Source: Actinophytocola sp.
GTDB taxonomy: Bacteria; Actinomycetota; Actinomycetes; Mycobacteriales; Pseudonocardiaceae
Assembly: GCF_009379765.1 (NCBI RefSeq)
Contig: NZ_WHTD01000007.1
Span: 31,737 to 95,736, forward strand
DNA: 64,000 nt
Reading direction: 5' to 3'
The position numbers and the translations under genes are program-made. Positions 42,918 through 54,244 of the stretch are shown here, one piece after another. The stretch's first letter is position 1; each line of letters begins with the position of its first letter. The notes below the pieces were generated by a model. That model saw only the letters and a list, made by a program, of their open reading frames with translations, made no database searches and had not been told where the DNA came from.

Positions 42918-43985
42918 ATGACCCAGTCCACCGACCAGACGACAAACACGCGGCGGCGCGAGGAACCGGACCGCAACCTGGCGCTGGAACTGGTCAGGGT
43001 GACCGAGGCGGCGGCGATGGCGGCGGGCCGCTGGGTCGGCCGCGGCGACAAGATCGGCGGCGACGGCGCGGCGGTCGACGCCATGCGCAAGCTGATCGGC
43101 ACGGTCTCCATGCGCGGCGTCGTCGTGATCGGCGAGGGCGAGAAGGACCAGGCGCCGATGCTGTTCAACGGCGAGGAGGTCGGCAACGGCGACGGGCCGG
43201 AGTGCGACGTCGCGGTCGACCCGATCGACGGGACCACGTTGATGGCCAAGGGGATGCCCAACGCCATCGCGGTGCTCGCGGCTACCGAGAAGGGTGCGAT
43301 GTTCGACCCGTCCGCGGTGTTCTACATGGAGAAGATCGCGGTCGGTCCGGAGGCGGCGGATGTCGTCGACATCACCGCGCCGGTCGCCGAGAACATCCGC
43401 CGGGTGGCGCGCGCCAAGCACACGGACGTGTCGGACGTGACCGTCTGCATCCTCGACCGGGCCCGGCACGCCGACCTCGTGCGCGCGGTGCGCGAGGCGG
43501 GCGCGCGGATCCACTTCATCACCGACGGCGACGTCGCCGGCGCCATCTCCGCGGCCCGCCCGAACACCGGCGTCGACATGCTGATCGGGATCGGCGGCAC
43601 GCCGGAGGGGATCATCGCCGCGTGCGCGCTGAAGTGCATGGGCGGCGCGATCCAGGCCCGGCTGTGGCCGAAGGACGACGACGAACGCCGCAAGGCCATC
43701 GACGCGGGCCACGACCTCGACCGGGTGCTCCGCACGGACGACCTGGTCAGCGGCGACAACGCGTTCTTCTGCGCGACCGGCATCACCGACGGCGACCTGC
43801 TGCGCGGTGTCCACTACCGCAGCGGCGGCTGCACCACCCAGTCGATCGTGATGCGCTCGAAGTCCGGCACGGTGCGGATGATCGACGGCTTCCACCGGCT
43901 GACGAAGCTGCGCCAGTACTCGACCGTCGACTTCGACCGGACCGAGCAGGCCACGGAGGAAACGCCCCTGCCACCGCTCCCCTGA
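42918..43985 (+). CDS. glpX: Class II fructose-1,6-bisphosphatase
   Basis: Gluconeogenic phosphatase of 355 residues hydrolysing fructose-1,6-bisphosphate. The GlpX motifs are complete: [55 protein letters not shown] with the metal Asp residues, TDGDVAGAI and the [19 protein letters not shown] end. ATG 42918 with GGGAGG upstream. The fumarase gene is 4.7 kb downstream, separated from it by an inserted protease to FNR segment compared with mycobacteria. Confidence 0.96.
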   Translation: MTQSTDQTTNTRRREEPDRNLALELVRVTEAAAMAAGRWVGRGDKIGGDGAAVDAMRKLIGTVSMRGVVVIGEGEKDQAPMLFNGEEVGNGDGPECDVAVDPIDGTTLMAKGMPNAIAVLAATEKGAMFDPSAVFYMEKIAVGPEAADVVDITAPVAENIRRVARAKHTDVSDVTVCILDRARHADLVRAVREAGARIHFITDGDVAGAISAARPNTGVDMLIGIGGTPEGIIAACALKCMGGAIQARLWPKDDDERRKAIDAGHDLDRVLRTDDLVSGDNAFFCATGITDGDLLRGVHYRSGGCTTQSIVMRSKSGTVRMIDGFHRLTKLRQYSTVDFDRTEQATEETPLPPLP

Positions 43986-44103
43986 GCGGCACCAACGATC
44001 GTCGGTACGGCTTCCTACTTTCGCGGGTGTCACCCATTCGTGACCGACGGCTACCTTCCGCAACATGTCCAGCCAGGACATGGGGCATGGAAGGAGAGAG
44101 CAC

Positions 44104-44898
44104 GTGAAAAAGCGCTCTCTGGTCAGGGGACGTCTCACCGGCCTTCTCGCCGGCGCGGCATCCGCTCTCGCGGCGGTCGTAGTTGGGCCGTCCGCGTTCG
44201 CGGACGACGAGACCGGTGTCACGCCGATGATCGTGGGCGGCGGGGACGCCGACCAGACGTACTCGTTCATGGTGTCGCTGCAGGACGGCGGCCAGCACTT
44301 CTGTGGTGGCTCGCTGATCGACCCGGAGTGGGTCCTGACCGCCGCGCACTGCGTGCAGGGCAGCTCGCCCGACAGCGTCTCGATGCGGATCGGCAGCAAC
44401 GAGTACCAGTCCGGCGGCGAGGAGGCGCAAACCTCGGAGATCGTCGTGCACCCGGGCTACGACGGCATCTCGCCGGGCAACGACGCCGCGCTGGTCAAGC
44501 TGTCGGCAGCGGCGACGTCGGCACCGGTCACGGTGGCGGGCGACGCTCCGGTGGGCACCGGGTCCCGCCTGCTCGGCTGGGGCCAGACCTGCCCGCAGCC
44601 AGGTGCCTGTGGCGCGCCGGACTTCCTGCAGCAGCTCGACGTCGAGGTCCTCGACGCGAGCGCCTGCACCGGCATCGACGGCTCGCTCGAGCTCTGCACC
44701 AGCAACCCGGGCGGCAACGCGGGCGCCTGCTACGGCGACTCGGGCGGCCCGCAGATCGTGGGCGACGGCAGCGGCTGATCGCTGGTCGGCGTCACCAGCC
44801 GCAGCGGCAACGGGGACTCCACGTGCGCGACCGGCCCGTCGATCTACACCGACGCCACGTCGTACGTGGACTGGATCGGTCAGACGACCGGGGCCTGA
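44104..44898 (+). pseudogene. Secreted trypsin-like serine protease interrupted by TGA
   Basis: An S1A protease of 264 codons. A signal peptide (KKRSLVRGRL then a hydrophobic stretch to PSAFAD) is followed by the activation site region MIVGGGDAD. The triad is visible: His in TAAHC, Asp in GNDAALVKL and Ser in ACYGDSGGP. An in-frame TGA at 44776 replaces the Trp expected in GSGW-SLVGVTS, after which 39 more codons run to a natural end at DWIGQTTGA. The product would stop just after the catalytic Ser, losing the last two strands and C-terminal helix. This is a nonsense change, a sequence error, or (less likely) readthrough. GTG 44104 has AAGGAGAG upstream. Confidence 0.85.
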
Positions 44899-44910
44899 CC
44901 GGATCCACAC

Positions 44911-44954
44911 CGAATGCCGCATGCGGGACGCCGGCGTCCCGCATGCGGCATTCG
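44911..44954. terminator. Perfect 44-nt palindrome after the protease gene
   Basis: CGAATGCCGCATGCGGGACG pairs without a mismatch with its mirror CGTCCCGCATGCGGCATTCG across a central CCGG, just 12 bases after the protease end. This would form a very stable hairpin, so it probably terminates the protease transcript. The lack of a U-tract fits actinobacterial terminators. Confidence 0.75.
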
Positions 44955-45051
44955 GGCTTCGTGTAACGGTTTACGCACTCCTCCTCGTGAATGAGCAACG
45001 TCCGCCCCGCCCCAGGCGTCTTGTGGGGCAAAGGCTGGAAGGAGCCGGCAC

Positions 45052-45642
45052 ATGCGTATGCGCACGATGGTGGCCGCACTGGTTGTGGCCGGTGCCGGAC
45101 TCTTGTCCGCCTGCGCCACCACCGACAACGCGGCGCCACCGCCCGCTCCCACCACGGCGCCGACCGGCACCGAGTCGACCGCCACCCCGACGAAACCGCC
45201 AGGGCCGACGAAGATGCCACCGCTGCCCAAGATCGTCGAGGCCGACGCGACGATCACGAAGACCGCCCCGCCGCCGCCCCCGCCGCCCGCGGGCGTGCCG
45301 TGCGGAGCGGGCGTCGACGCGTGCATCGACCTCTCGGCGAACAAGTCGTGGCTGCTCGCGAACGGCAAGGTCGTGCTCGGCCCGGTGCCGATCACGCACG
45401 GCCGGCCCGGCCACCGGACCCCGCCCGGCACCTTCCACGTGGGCTGGAAGGACATCGACCACCTCAGCAGCGAGTTCGACAACGCGCCGATGCCGTACTC
45501 GGTGTTCTTCAACGGTGGGATCGCGTTCCACCAGGGCAGCCTGAGCGACCTCTCGCACGGCTGCATCCACCTCTCGATGTCCGCCGCGCAGACGTACTAC
45601 GAGGGCCTGCAGGTCGGCGACACCGTCCAGGTCGTGTCGTAG
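45052..45642 (+). CDS. L,D-transpeptidase lipoprotein
   Basis: A 196-residue YkuD-domain transpeptidase anchored as a lipoprotein. The signal peptide ends in LLSACA (lipobox Cys near residue 21). A long Pro/Thr-rich linker (about 25-85) reaches across the wall. The catalytic motif is HQGSLSDLSHGCIHLSMS, H-x(n)-SHGCIH with the Cys nucleophile. It should form 3-3 peptidoglycan cross-links or anchor proteins. ATG 45052 with AAGGAG upstream. A decayed duplicate of its C-terminus follows. Confidence 0.93.
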   Translation: MRMRTMVAALVVAGAGLLSACATTDNAAPPPAPTTAPTGTESTATPTKPPGPTKMPPLPKIVEADATITKTAPPPPPPPAGVPCGAGVDACIDLSANKSWLLANGKVVLGPVPITHGRPGHRTPPGTFHVGWKDIDHLSSEFDNAPMPYSVFFNGGIAFHQGSLSDLSHGCIHLSMSAAQTYYEGLQVGDTVQVVS

Positions 45643-45678
45643 TAGCAACCGAACTTCCCGCTGTCGCGTGAGTTACTG

Positions 45679-45785
45679 GTGACAAGCGACACGAACGCCG
45701 ACTCGCACGGCTGCGTGCACCTGACGACGGCCGCGTGTTCTTCGCGCGCCTGCAACCGGGTGAGATCGTGCAGGTACTGCCGTAG
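45679..45785 (+). pseudogene. Remnant of a second L,D-transpeptidase
   Basis: The stretch begins SDTNADSHGCVHLTTA, the catalytic Cys motif of a YkuD domain, then shifts frame and ends RVFFARLQPGEIVQVLP before a TAG at 45783. The same order (SHGCIHLS...YYEGLQVGDTVQVVS) closes the intact gene upstream. It is therefore a short 3' fragment of a tandem duplicate, with one frameshift. Confidence 0.75.
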
Positions 45786-45795
45786 GTTTGGCGGT

Positions 45796-46146
45796 GTGGC
45801 GGTGCTCGCCGAGCTGACGATGGCCGTGCACTTCGCGGTGCTGGCCTACATCGTGCTGGGTGCGTTCCTGGCGTGGCGCTGGCCGCGGTCGATCTTCGTG
45901 CACCTGCCGTTCGCGCTGTGGGGCCTCGGCATCGCGACGCTGGGCTTCGGGTGCCCGCTCACCCTGCTGGAGGACGCGCTACGCGACCGCGAGACGGGCC
46001 CGGGCTTCATCGAGCGCTACCTCGACGGCGTCCTCTACCCGGACGGCTACCTCGCCCTGACCCGCGTGCTGGCCGCGGCCCTGGTGGTCACCGGCTACAC
46101 GGGCACGGTCCTGCGCTGGCACCGCGGGCGCCAGCACGTCGGCTGA
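45796..46146 (+). CDS. DUF2784 membrane protein
   Basis: A 116-residue membrane protein with about three or four hydrophobic segments. ELTMAVHFAVLAYIVLGAFL, RSIFVHLPFALWGLGIATLG and CPLTLLEDALR are the DUF2784 signature. ATG within the frame (MAVHFAV) is a possible later start; GTG 45796 is used. Function of the family is unknown. Confidence 0.85.
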   Translation: MAVLAELTMAVHFAVLAYIVLGAFLAWRWPRSIFVHLPFALWGLGIATLGFGCPLTLLEDALRDRETGPGFIERYLDGVLYPDGYLALTRVLAAALVVTGYTGTVLRWHRGRQHVG

Positions 46147-46183
46147 CATCGCCGGCGGCCGGGACTCGCCCATCCGCGATCCG

Positions 46184-46663
46184 TCACTCCGGCTCGGGGG
46201 CACCACCGCCGACGGCGCGTTCGTATGCGCGCAACGTGCCGACCACCACCTGCCGCTCCCGCGCGGACAGCGGTGCCAGCGCCTCCCGCCACGCGGGCGC
46301 GCCCCTGGCCAGCCACGCCTCGATCGACGGGCGGCGGGCCTCGGCGATGCTCACGATCCGCCGCCTGCGGTCGGCGTCGTCCTCCTGCCGGTCCAGCACG
46401 CCCTTTCGGCTCAGCTCACCGACCATCAGGCTCACCGTCGTCGGCGCGACCTCCAGCCGCACGGCCAGCTCGTTCACCGTCATCGGCCCGTCGAACAAGA
46501 GGTAGGACAGCAGCGACAGGTGTCGGGGCGCGAGCGCGAGCGCCTCGAGCTCCGGCGGCACCCCGATCCGCTTGACCCGGCCGACCATGCGCGGCATGAG
46601 CAGCAGCATCGCCCGGACCGCGTCGTCGACGCCCAGCTCGGCCGCGCCGTCGTCCGTTGACAT
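46184..46663 (-). CDS. MarR-family regulator
   Basis: A 159-residue winged-helix regulator. The HTH and wing read LSLLSYLLFDGPMTVNELAV, APTTVSLMVGELSRKGVLDR and DDADRRRRIVSIAEA. ATG 46663. It is divergent from the nitroreductase-hemerythrin gene with two palindromes between, so it likely represses that gene and itself. MarR proteins next to redox enzymes often sense small electrophiles or oxidants; that is only a suggestion here. Confidence 0.92.
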   Translation of the reverse strand: MSTDDGAAELGVDDAVRAMLLLMPRMVGRVKRIGVPPELEALALAPRHLSLLSYLLFDGPMTVNELAVRLEVAPTTVSLMVGELSRKGVLDRQEDDADRRRRIVSIAEARRPSIEAWLARGAPAWREALAPLSARERQVVVGTLRAYERAVGGGAPEPE

Positions 46664-46682
46664 CCGCCACCACCCACATTAG

Positions 46683-46717
46683 CGTTATTAGTAACGATTA
46701 TTTGCTTTCAAAGCAAA
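46683..46717. promoter_or_regulatory. Two palindromes in the MarR-nitroreductase divergent promoter
   Basis: CGTTATTAGTAACG (46683-46696) and TTTGCTTTCAAAGCAAA (46701-46717) are near-perfect inverted repeats in the 89-bp divergent gap. Either suits a MarR dimer. The local AT-richness compared with the surroundings marks it as a promoter. Confidence 0.6.
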
Positions 46718-46752
46718 CCTTGGCTCAGGCTCATATTAACGAGGGGGACGCC

Positions 46753-47601
46753 GTGTCCGACTTCAACGCGCAGGTCATCGCCGAGTTCCGGGCGAACGGG
46801 GGTGCCGTCGGCGGCCCGTTCGAGGGCGCCCCGCTCGTCCTGCTCACCACCGCCGGCGCGCGCACCGGGCGCCCGCACACCAACCCCGCGGTCCACCTGC
46901 GCGACGGCGGCCGCTACCTGGTCTTCGCCTCGAACGCGGGCGGCCCGAACAACCCTGCCTGGTACCACAACATGCTGGCGAGCCCGCGGGTCACGGTCGA
47001 GATCGGCACCGGAACGGGCGAGGTCACGATCGTCGCCGCGCGGGCGGTCCCGCTCACCGGCGACGAGCGCGACCGCTGCTGGGAGCTCCAGTGCTCGATC
47101 GACCCGGCCTTCCGCGCCTACGAGGCGCGGACCACCAGGACGATCCCGGTGATCGCGCTGCACCCGCTGGACCTGTCCGCCGACCCGGCGCGCGCCCGGA
47201 TGGTCGGCCAGCAGCTGCGCCGCCACCACGACGACCTGCGGGCCGATCTGCTGCGCCTGCGGACCGAGCTCGACGGCGCGGGCGCCGGACCGGCGCCGGA
47301 CGTGGCCGAGCAGCTGCGCCGACGCTGCCTCATCTTCTGCTACGGCCTGCAGCTCCACCACACCAGGGAGAACGGCGCGTTCACCGCGTTCGAGGACCAC
47401 CTTCCGGAGCTGCGCCCGGCGATCGCGCGGCTGCGTGCCGAACACCGCGACGTCGAGGAGGCGCTGGCCGGCTTCGAAGCCACCCTGACGTCCGGCGACA
47501 CCGACGCGGCCGCCCTGCGGGCCGAGCTCGACCGGGTGGTCGAGGGGCTCGAGCGGCACTTCGCCTACGAGGAGCAGGAACTGGTTACCGCGGTCAGCTG
47601 A
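46753..47601 (+). CDS. Deazaflavin-type nitroreductase fused to hemerythrin-like domain
   Basis: A 282-residue two-domain protein. Residues 1-145 match the F420-dependent nitroreductase (DDN) family: [39 protein letters not shown] and [14 protein letters not shown]. Residues 150-282 are a helical hemerythrin-type domain with His residues in [44 protein letters not shown] and [11 protein letters not shown], matching the iron-binding pattern. GTG 46753 has GAGGGGG 5 bases upstream. The fusion suggests deazaflavin redox chemistry coupled to oxygen or nitric oxide sensing. Control by the divergent MarR is likely. The end overlaps the FNR gene convergently by 8 bases. Confidence 0.88.
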   Translation: MSDFNAQVIAEFRANGGAVGGPFEGAPLVLLTTAGARTGRPHTNPAVHLRDGGRYLVFASNAGGPNNPAWYHNMLASPRVTVEIGTGTGEVTIVAARAVPLTGDERDRCWELQCSIDPAFRAYEARTTRTIPVIALHPLDLSADPARARMVGQQLRRHHDDLRADLLRLRTELDGAGAGPAPDVAEQLRRRCLIFCYGLQLHHTRENGAFTAFEDHLPELRPAIARLRAEHRDVEEALAGFEATLTSGDTDAAALRAELDRVVEGLERHFAYEEQELVTAVS

Positions 47602-48595
47602 CGTCGCTGGAGTGGCCCGGGAACAGGTGCGCCTCCGGGTCGAGCGCCACCGCGATGTTGTTCACGGCGGTCGCCGCCTCGCCGAAGCCAGTCGCGATCA
47701 GCTTCACCTTGCCCGGGTACGCCGCGATGTCGCCGGCCGCGTAGATCCCTTCCCGCGCCGTCCTCATCGTCGTGTCCACCGCCACCGCGCGGCGGGTGAT
47801 CTCCAGGCCCCACGACTCGATGGGCCCGAGGTCGGCGGTGAAACCCAGCGCCGCCACCACGGTCTGCGCCGGCAGCACCACCGACTCCTGCCCCGGGTCG
47901 GCCTTCACCTCGAGCTCGACCTCCGCGAGCCGGTCGTCCGCGTCGCCGCGGAGCTCGACCACCTGCGCGTCGGTGATGATCGGCACGCCGAGCTCGCGCA
48001 CCTGCCGCACGGTGGCGGCGAACGCGCGGAACTTGTTGCGCCGGTGGACCAGCGTGACGCTGTGCGCGATCGGGTGCAGCGACAGCGCCCAGTCGAAAGC
48101 CGAGTCGCCGCCGCCGACGATCACCACGTCCTGGTCGCGCAGCGCCTCGAGCTCGGGCACGAAGTTGACCACGCCGCGGCCGAGCCAGCCGTCGCCGGCC
48201 GGCAGCGGGCGCGGGGTGAACTCACCCATGCCCGCCGTGATGAGGATCGCACCGGCCCGCACGACGGCACCGCCGTCCAGCCCGACCTCGAACTGTCCGT
48301 CCACTTCGGACAGCGTGCGGGCGCGGCGGCCCAGCAGGTAGGTCGGCTTGAACTGGTTCGCCTGCTCGACCAGCGCCGCGACCAGGTCTCGACCGAGGAC
48401 CGTGGGAAAGCCGGCCACGTCGAAGATCTTCTTCTCCGGGTACATCGCGGTGACCTGCCCGCCCGCCTCCGGCAACGAGTCCACCACCGCGGTGCTCAGC
48501 TCGCGGAAACCGGCGTAGTACGCGGCGAACAGCCCGGTCGGGCCGGCGCCGACGATCAGCAGGTCGACTTCGGACGGTGTCTCGGCGGAGCTCAT
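47594..48595 (-). CDS. Ferredoxin-NADP reductase, thioredoxin-reductase-like
   Basis: A 333-residue flavoprotein of the FNR2 type. FAD motif [19 protein letters not shown], the second nucleotide motif [15 protein letters not shown], and the C-terminal [20 protein letters not shown] are seen, with no CxxC redox motif, which separates it from thioredoxin reductase. ATG 48595 has AGG 6 bases upstream. It would pass electrons between NADPH and ferredoxin; the ferredoxin gene at 28894 is distant. Confidence 0.9.
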   Translation of the reverse strand: MSSAETPSEVDLLIVGAGPTGLFAAYYAGFRELSTAVVDSLPEAGGQVTAMYPEKKIFDVAGFPTVLGRDLVAALVEQANQFKPTYLLGRRARTLSEVDGQFEVGLDGGAVVRAGAILITAGMGEFTPRPLPAGDGWLGRGVVNFVPELEALRDQDVVIVGGGDSAFDWALSLHPIAHSVTLVHRRNKFRAFAATVRQVRELGVPIITDAQVVELRGDADDRLAEVELEVKADPGQESVVLPAQTVVAALGFTADLGPIESWGLEITRRAVAVDTTMRTAREGIYAAGDIAAYPGKVKLIATGFGEAATAVNNIAVALDPEAHLFPGHSSDVS

Positions 48596-48676
48596 GCACA
48601 CCTACCTAGTGGAGAGTGGCCAGCACCACCACAAGCTACCTGGGCGCGGCGCGGCACGGCAGGCCAGACTGGATAC

Positions 48677-50071
<1,395 letters not shown>

Positions 50072-50960
50072 GCCCGAGCACGCAGCCCACCGCCACGACC
50101 ACGGCGCCGCCCACGGCCACCGCGGTCAGCTCCTGGCGTCCCAACGCGACGGACGCGACGAGGCCGGCGACCGGCATCAGCCCGATCAGGACGCCGACCC
50201 GGTCCGCGCCCAGCCGCGCCACGCCCGTGTACCAGAACACGAACGCCACCGCGGTGACCACCGACCCGAGCACGAGCATCGCGGTCGCCTCGGCGGCCGT
50301 CGGCGCGGGCCAGGCGGCGCTGCCCCGGGTGACGGTCGACAGTGCCGCGCCGCCGACGGCCGCGCCCACGCAGGACCAGAACGACGCCCCGACCGCCCCC
50401 AGCCGCGCCACCACACCCACGCCGCCGAGCGTGAACAGCACCTCGCACGCGACGACCAGGGCGGCGAGCGCGAGCCCCGGCCCGTGCCACGAGCCGCCGC
50501 CGGAGAGCACGACGACCCCGGCCGCGACGAGCAGCCCCCCGGCGAGCGCCCCCCGCGCGGGCCGCCTGCCCATGAGGGCGGGCGCGGCGACGGCGAGCAC
50601 GAGCGGGCTGGCCCCGAGCATCGCCGCGACGAAGCCCGGGGTGGCGTACCGCTGCGCGACCAGGATGGCGGCGTTGAACCCGAGCATGCCTGCGCCGACC
50701 ATGACCGTGAGCCCCGGGAGGTCGCGCCCGCTCGGCACCGGAACCCGCCCGCGCAGCCACAGGAGGAGCAGCGCCGCGCCGACGGCGTAGCGGACGGCCT
50801 GCCCGCTGAGGACGGGGTAGCCGTCGAGCAGCCCCGTGACGGGCACGGACGCGCCGACGCACACGGAGGCCAGTGCCGCCATCCCGGTGGCCCGCTTGAC
50901 GGAGATGTCCATGCCGCTGAGCATCGCGCCACGGGTGGCCCAGAAGTAAGCTCCACTTCG

Positions 50961-52343
50961 ATGACACCGAACTGGACCACATTGCGCGAGATCCTCCTGC
51001 CGGTCACCGGCGGCCGGGGCCGGCGGGTCGAGTCCGCGCTGCGTGCGGCCGTCCGTGGCGGCCAGCTCGCGCCGGGCATCCGGCTGCCGTCCAGCCGCGA
51101 CCTCGCCGCGCAGCTCGGCGTCGCGCGAGGGACGATCACCGCCGCGTACGGGCAGCTGGTCGCCGAGGGCTACCTGGTCAGCAGGCGCGGGTCGGGCACG
51201 ACGGTCGCGGCGGCACTCGGTCACCCGGCGGCGCCTCCGCAGCCGGCGCCACCCCCGGCGTCGTGGCGGTTCGACCTGCGGCCGGGCATCCCGGCGCTGG
51301 CCGCGTTCCCGCGGGCCGAGTGGGTGGCCGCGACCCGGGCGGCGCTCGCCGACCTGCCGGACGAGGCGCTCGGCTACCCCGATCCCGCGGGCCTGGCCGA
51401 GCTGCGCGCCGAGCTCGCCGGCTACCTGGGCCGGGTCCGCGCGGTGGCCGCGTCCGCCGACGACGTCGTCATCACCCACGGCGGCGCCGAGGCGCTGTCG
51501 GTGCTCGCGCACGCGCTGCTGGCGAGCGGTCACCGGGACATCGCGGTCGAGGAGCCCGGGCATCCGGGTCAGGCGGACCTGTTGCGTGCCAACGGCCTCC
51601 GCCCGGTACCCGTCCAGGTGGACGGTGCGGGCATCGTCGTCGACGCGCTGGCCGCGACGCGCTGCCGCGCGGTCGTGGTGACCGCGGCGCACCAGTTTCC
51701 GCTAGGCGTGGCGCTGCACCCCGACCGCCGCCGTGCCCTGCTGACCTGGGCCCGCGACCGCGCGGGCGTGATCGTCGAGGACGACTACGACGCCGAGCAC
51801 CGCTACGACCGCCCCGCCCTGCGCGCGATGCAGGCCATGGACCCGGCGCACGTCGCGTACCTGGGCAGCGTCAGCAAGACCCTCGCGCCCGCGCTCCGGC
51901 TCGGCTGGCTCGTCCTCCCGCCCGCGCTGCGCGCCGAGACGGTGGAACGCAAGCGCCTGACCGACCTCGGTTGCTCGCCGCTGCCGCAGGCCGCGTTCGC
52001 GGGACTCCTGCGCACCGGTGGCTACGACCGCCACCTGCGCCGAACCCGGGCGCTGTACCGGCAACGCCGCGACGCCCTGCTGTCCGCCGTGGCCGCGCAC
52101 CTGCCGGCGTGGCACCCGGTGGGCGTTGCGGCGGGCCTGCACGTGGTCCTCCGCCTCCCGGCGTCCCTCGACGACGCCGCCGTCCAGCGACGGCTGGCCG
52201 AGCGAGGCATCCACGCCCCGGCCCTGTCGACCTACACCCGCGGTGGCGCCGGCGCGCCCTACCCCGGCCTGGTCCTGGGCTACGCGGCCACCTCGCCGGA
52301 CCGCCTGCGCGCGGCCGTGCGGGAGATCGCGCTCACCGTGTGA
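50961..52343 (+). CDS. MocR/PdxR-type GntR-aminotransferase regulator
   Basis: A 460-residue fusion. The N-terminal GntR winged helix (about 1-80) has RLPSSRDLAAQLGVARGTIT and AEGYLVSRRGSGTTV. The C-terminal class I aminotransferase-like domain (about 100-455) keeps the PLP site with VEDDYDAEHRYDRPAL and the lysine in YLGSVSKTLAPALRLGW. MocR proteins sense PLP or a PLP adduct and control nearby genes, here likely the divergent EamA transporter. ATG 50961. Confidence 0.93.
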   Translation: MTPNWTTLREILLPVTGGRGRRVESALRAAVRGGQLAPGIRLPSSRDLAAQLGVARGTITAAYGQLVAEGYLVSRRGSGTTVAAALGHPAAPPQPAPPPASWRFDLRPGIPALAAFPRAEWVAATRAALADLPDEALGYPDPAGLAELRAELAGYLGRVRAVAASADDVVITHGGAEALSVLAHALLASGHRDIAVEEPGHPGQADLLRANGLRPVPVQVDGAGIVVDALAATRCRAVVVTAAHQFPLGVALHPDRRRALLTWARDRAGVIVEDDYDAEHRYDRPALRAMQAMDPAHVAYLGSVSKTLAPALRLGWLVLPPALRAETVERKRLTDLGCSPLPQAAFAGLLRTGGYDRHLRRTRALYRQRRDALLSAVAAHLPAWHPVGVAAGLHVVLRLPASLDDAAVQRRLAERGIHAPALSTYTRGGAGAPYPGLVLGYAATSPDRLRAAVREIALTV

Positions 52344-52711
52344 CCCGCGCCCGCACGGCGAGCAACGCCAGCGCGAGCGGCACCGGCCCCAGCACCACAT
52401 CATCAGGTTGACGTCCCCGCGCCACTCCGGTTGCCGGGGCCGGTGGCCCTGGAACGGCGCCGCCGGCCCGATCGACGACGCCGCGCCGAACACGGTCCGC
52501 GCCGCGGTGACCGTCCCGAACCGGGCGGCCAGCGTGACCCGGCTCCTCGCGGTCGAGGTGCTCGAGGCGGCCGTCGGTACCGGCCGCCCGGACTCCGGGG
52601 CAGTCCGCGATCGGGCCGCGTCGGCAGGTCGACCAGTCGGGGACGAGGTCCGGGGGTGAGCCGGCGCTCCACGAGCGGCGTGCTGTCGGTGGGCGGGGGC
52701 ATGATGGCGTC
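52344..52711. other. Gap with degenerate coding-like sequence
   Basis: About 370 bases between the MocR regulator and ligB. The minus strand has coding-like composition: a stretch reading VTLAARFGTVTAARTVFGAA, then GHRPRQPEWRGDVNLMMWCW, and in another frame LGPVPLALALLAVRARV just before the MocR stop. It looks like a decayed small membrane gene broken by a frameshift, but I cannot name a family. The ligB promoter must also lie here. Confidence 0.4.
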
Positions 52712-54238
52712 GTGTTGCTCGCAGATGTCGTACAGACCTCCGCGGCCGTGTCGGCCACGCGGTCCCGGCTGGCCAAGGTGGAGGCGCTCGCCGGCCTGCT
52801 CCGGCGGGCCGGGGACCAGGTGCGGACCGTCGTCGGTTTTCTCGCCGGGGCGCCTCGGCAGGGGCGGATCGGGGCGGGGTGGCGCACGCTCGTCGAGCTC
52901 GACGTGCGGCCCGCGGACGAGCCGTCGCTCACCGTGGCGCGGGTCGACCGGGCCTTCGACGAGATCGGCGCGACGTCCGGCAAGGGGTCGGCGCAGCGGC
53001 GGACCGAGCTTCTCCAAGAGCTGTTCGGCGCGGCCACCGTCGGCGAGCAGCGGTTCCTCATGCACCTGCTCACCGGGGAGCTTCGGCAGGGCGCCCTCGA
53101 AGGGGTCATGCTCGACGCCGTCGCCGCGGCGGCCGAGGTCGGCAGGGAGCCGGTGCGGCGGGCATTCATGCTCTCCGGCCGGCTCGCGGACACCGCCGAG
53201 GCCGCGCTCCGGCGCGGCGAGGCGGCGCTCGGCGAGTTCGGGCTCGAGATCGGCCGGCCGATCCGGCCGATGCTCGCCTCGCCGGGCGAGACGCTCGACG
53301 AGGCCATGGGCGGCCCGCCGGTCGTCATCGAGTACAAGCTCGACGGCGCCCGCATCCAGGTGCACAAGGACGGCGCCGACGTCCACATCTACACCCGCAC
53401 CTTGCGCGAGATCACCAGGTCCGTGCCCGAGCTGGTCGAGCTGGTGCGCGGCCTGCCGGCCGTCACGACCGTGCTGGACGGGGAGACCCTGGCGCTCAAC
53501 GACGACGGCCGGCCGCGACCGTTCCAGGAGACGATGAGCCGGTTCGGCGCCACCAGCGATCGCGAGCTGCTGCTCCACCCGTACTTCTTCGACTGCGTCC
53601 ACCTCGACGGGCAGGACCTCGTCGACGCCCCGCTGCGCGACCGCAACAAGGCCCTGCACAAGGCGGTCGGCGACGCGCTCGTCATCCCCGGCGCCATCGA
53701 GCCGACCCGGGAGGAAGCCGAGCAGGTGCTGGCCGACGCGCTCGACAAGGGGCACGAGGGCGTCGTCGTCAAGGAGCTCGACTCCACCTACCAGGCGGGC
53801 CGCCGCGGCAAGGCCTGGCGCAAGATCAAACCGGTGCACACGCTGGACCTGGTCGTACTCGCGGCCGAGTGGGGGCACGGGCGGCGCACCGGGTTCCTGT
53901 CCAACCTCCACCTCGGCGCCCGCGACCCCGACGGCGGAGCGCCGATCATGGTCGGCAAGACCTTCAAGGGGCTCACCGACGAGCTGCTCGCGTGGCAGAC
54001 CACGGAGTTCCCCAAGTACGAGGTCCACCGCACCGAATGGGCCGTGCACCTGCGCCCGCACCTCGTCGTCGAGATCGCGCTCGACGGCGTGCAGGTCAGC
54101 TCCCGCTACGACGGCGGCGTCGCGCTGCGCTTCGCCAGGGTCGTGCGCTACCGGCCGGACAAGGAGCCACCCGAGGCCGACACCATCGACGCGGTCCGTG
54201 CCATGCTGACTCGACCGTCCACAAAGGACAACCAGTGA
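52712..54238 (+). CDS. ligB: ATP-dependent DNA ligase, LigB type
   Basis: A 508-residue ATP-dependent ligase. The adenylation motif EYKLDGARIQVHK gives the catalytic Lys at residue 209; later nucleotidyltransferase motifs include LDGETLALNDDG, GHEGVVVKELDSTY and KAWRKIKP. The N-terminal ~195 residues form the ligase DNA-binding domain and the C-terminus is the OB fold (GFLSNLHLGARDPDGG). It is a backup repair ligase of the actinobacterial LigB group, distinct from LigC/LigD. GTG 52712. The stop is followed by a type A repeat. Confidence 0.95.
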   Translation: MLLADVVQTSAAVSATRSRLAKVEALAGLLRRAGDQVRTVVGFLAGAPRQGRIGAGWRTLVELDVRPADEPSLTVARVDRAFDEIGATSGKGSAQRRTELLQELFGAATVGEQRFLMHLLTGELRQGALEGVMLDAVAAAAEVGREPVRRAFMLSGRLADTAEAALRRGEAALGEFGLEIGRPIRPMLASPGETLDEAMGGPPVVIEYKLDGARIQVHKDGADVHIYTRTLREITRSVPELVELVRGLPAVTTVLDGETLALNDDGRPRPFQETMSRFGATSDRELLLHPYFFDCVHLDGQDLVDAPLRDRNKALHKAVGDALVIPGAIEPTREEAEQVLADALDKGHEGVVVKELDSTYQAGRRGKAWRKIKPVHTLDLVVLAAEWGHGRRTGFLSNLHLGARDPDGGAPIMVGKTFKGLTDELLAWQTTEFPKYEVHRTEWAVHLRPHLVVEIALDGVQVSSRYDGGVALRFARVVRYRPDKEPPEADTIDAVRAMLTRPSTKDNQ

Positions 54239-54244
54239 GCGGCC

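Noticed and set aside
47612..48676. In-frame upstream extension of fumC through the FNR region
   Set aside because: The fumarase N-terminus begins at [10 protein letters not shown]; the upstream part is antisense to the FNR gene.
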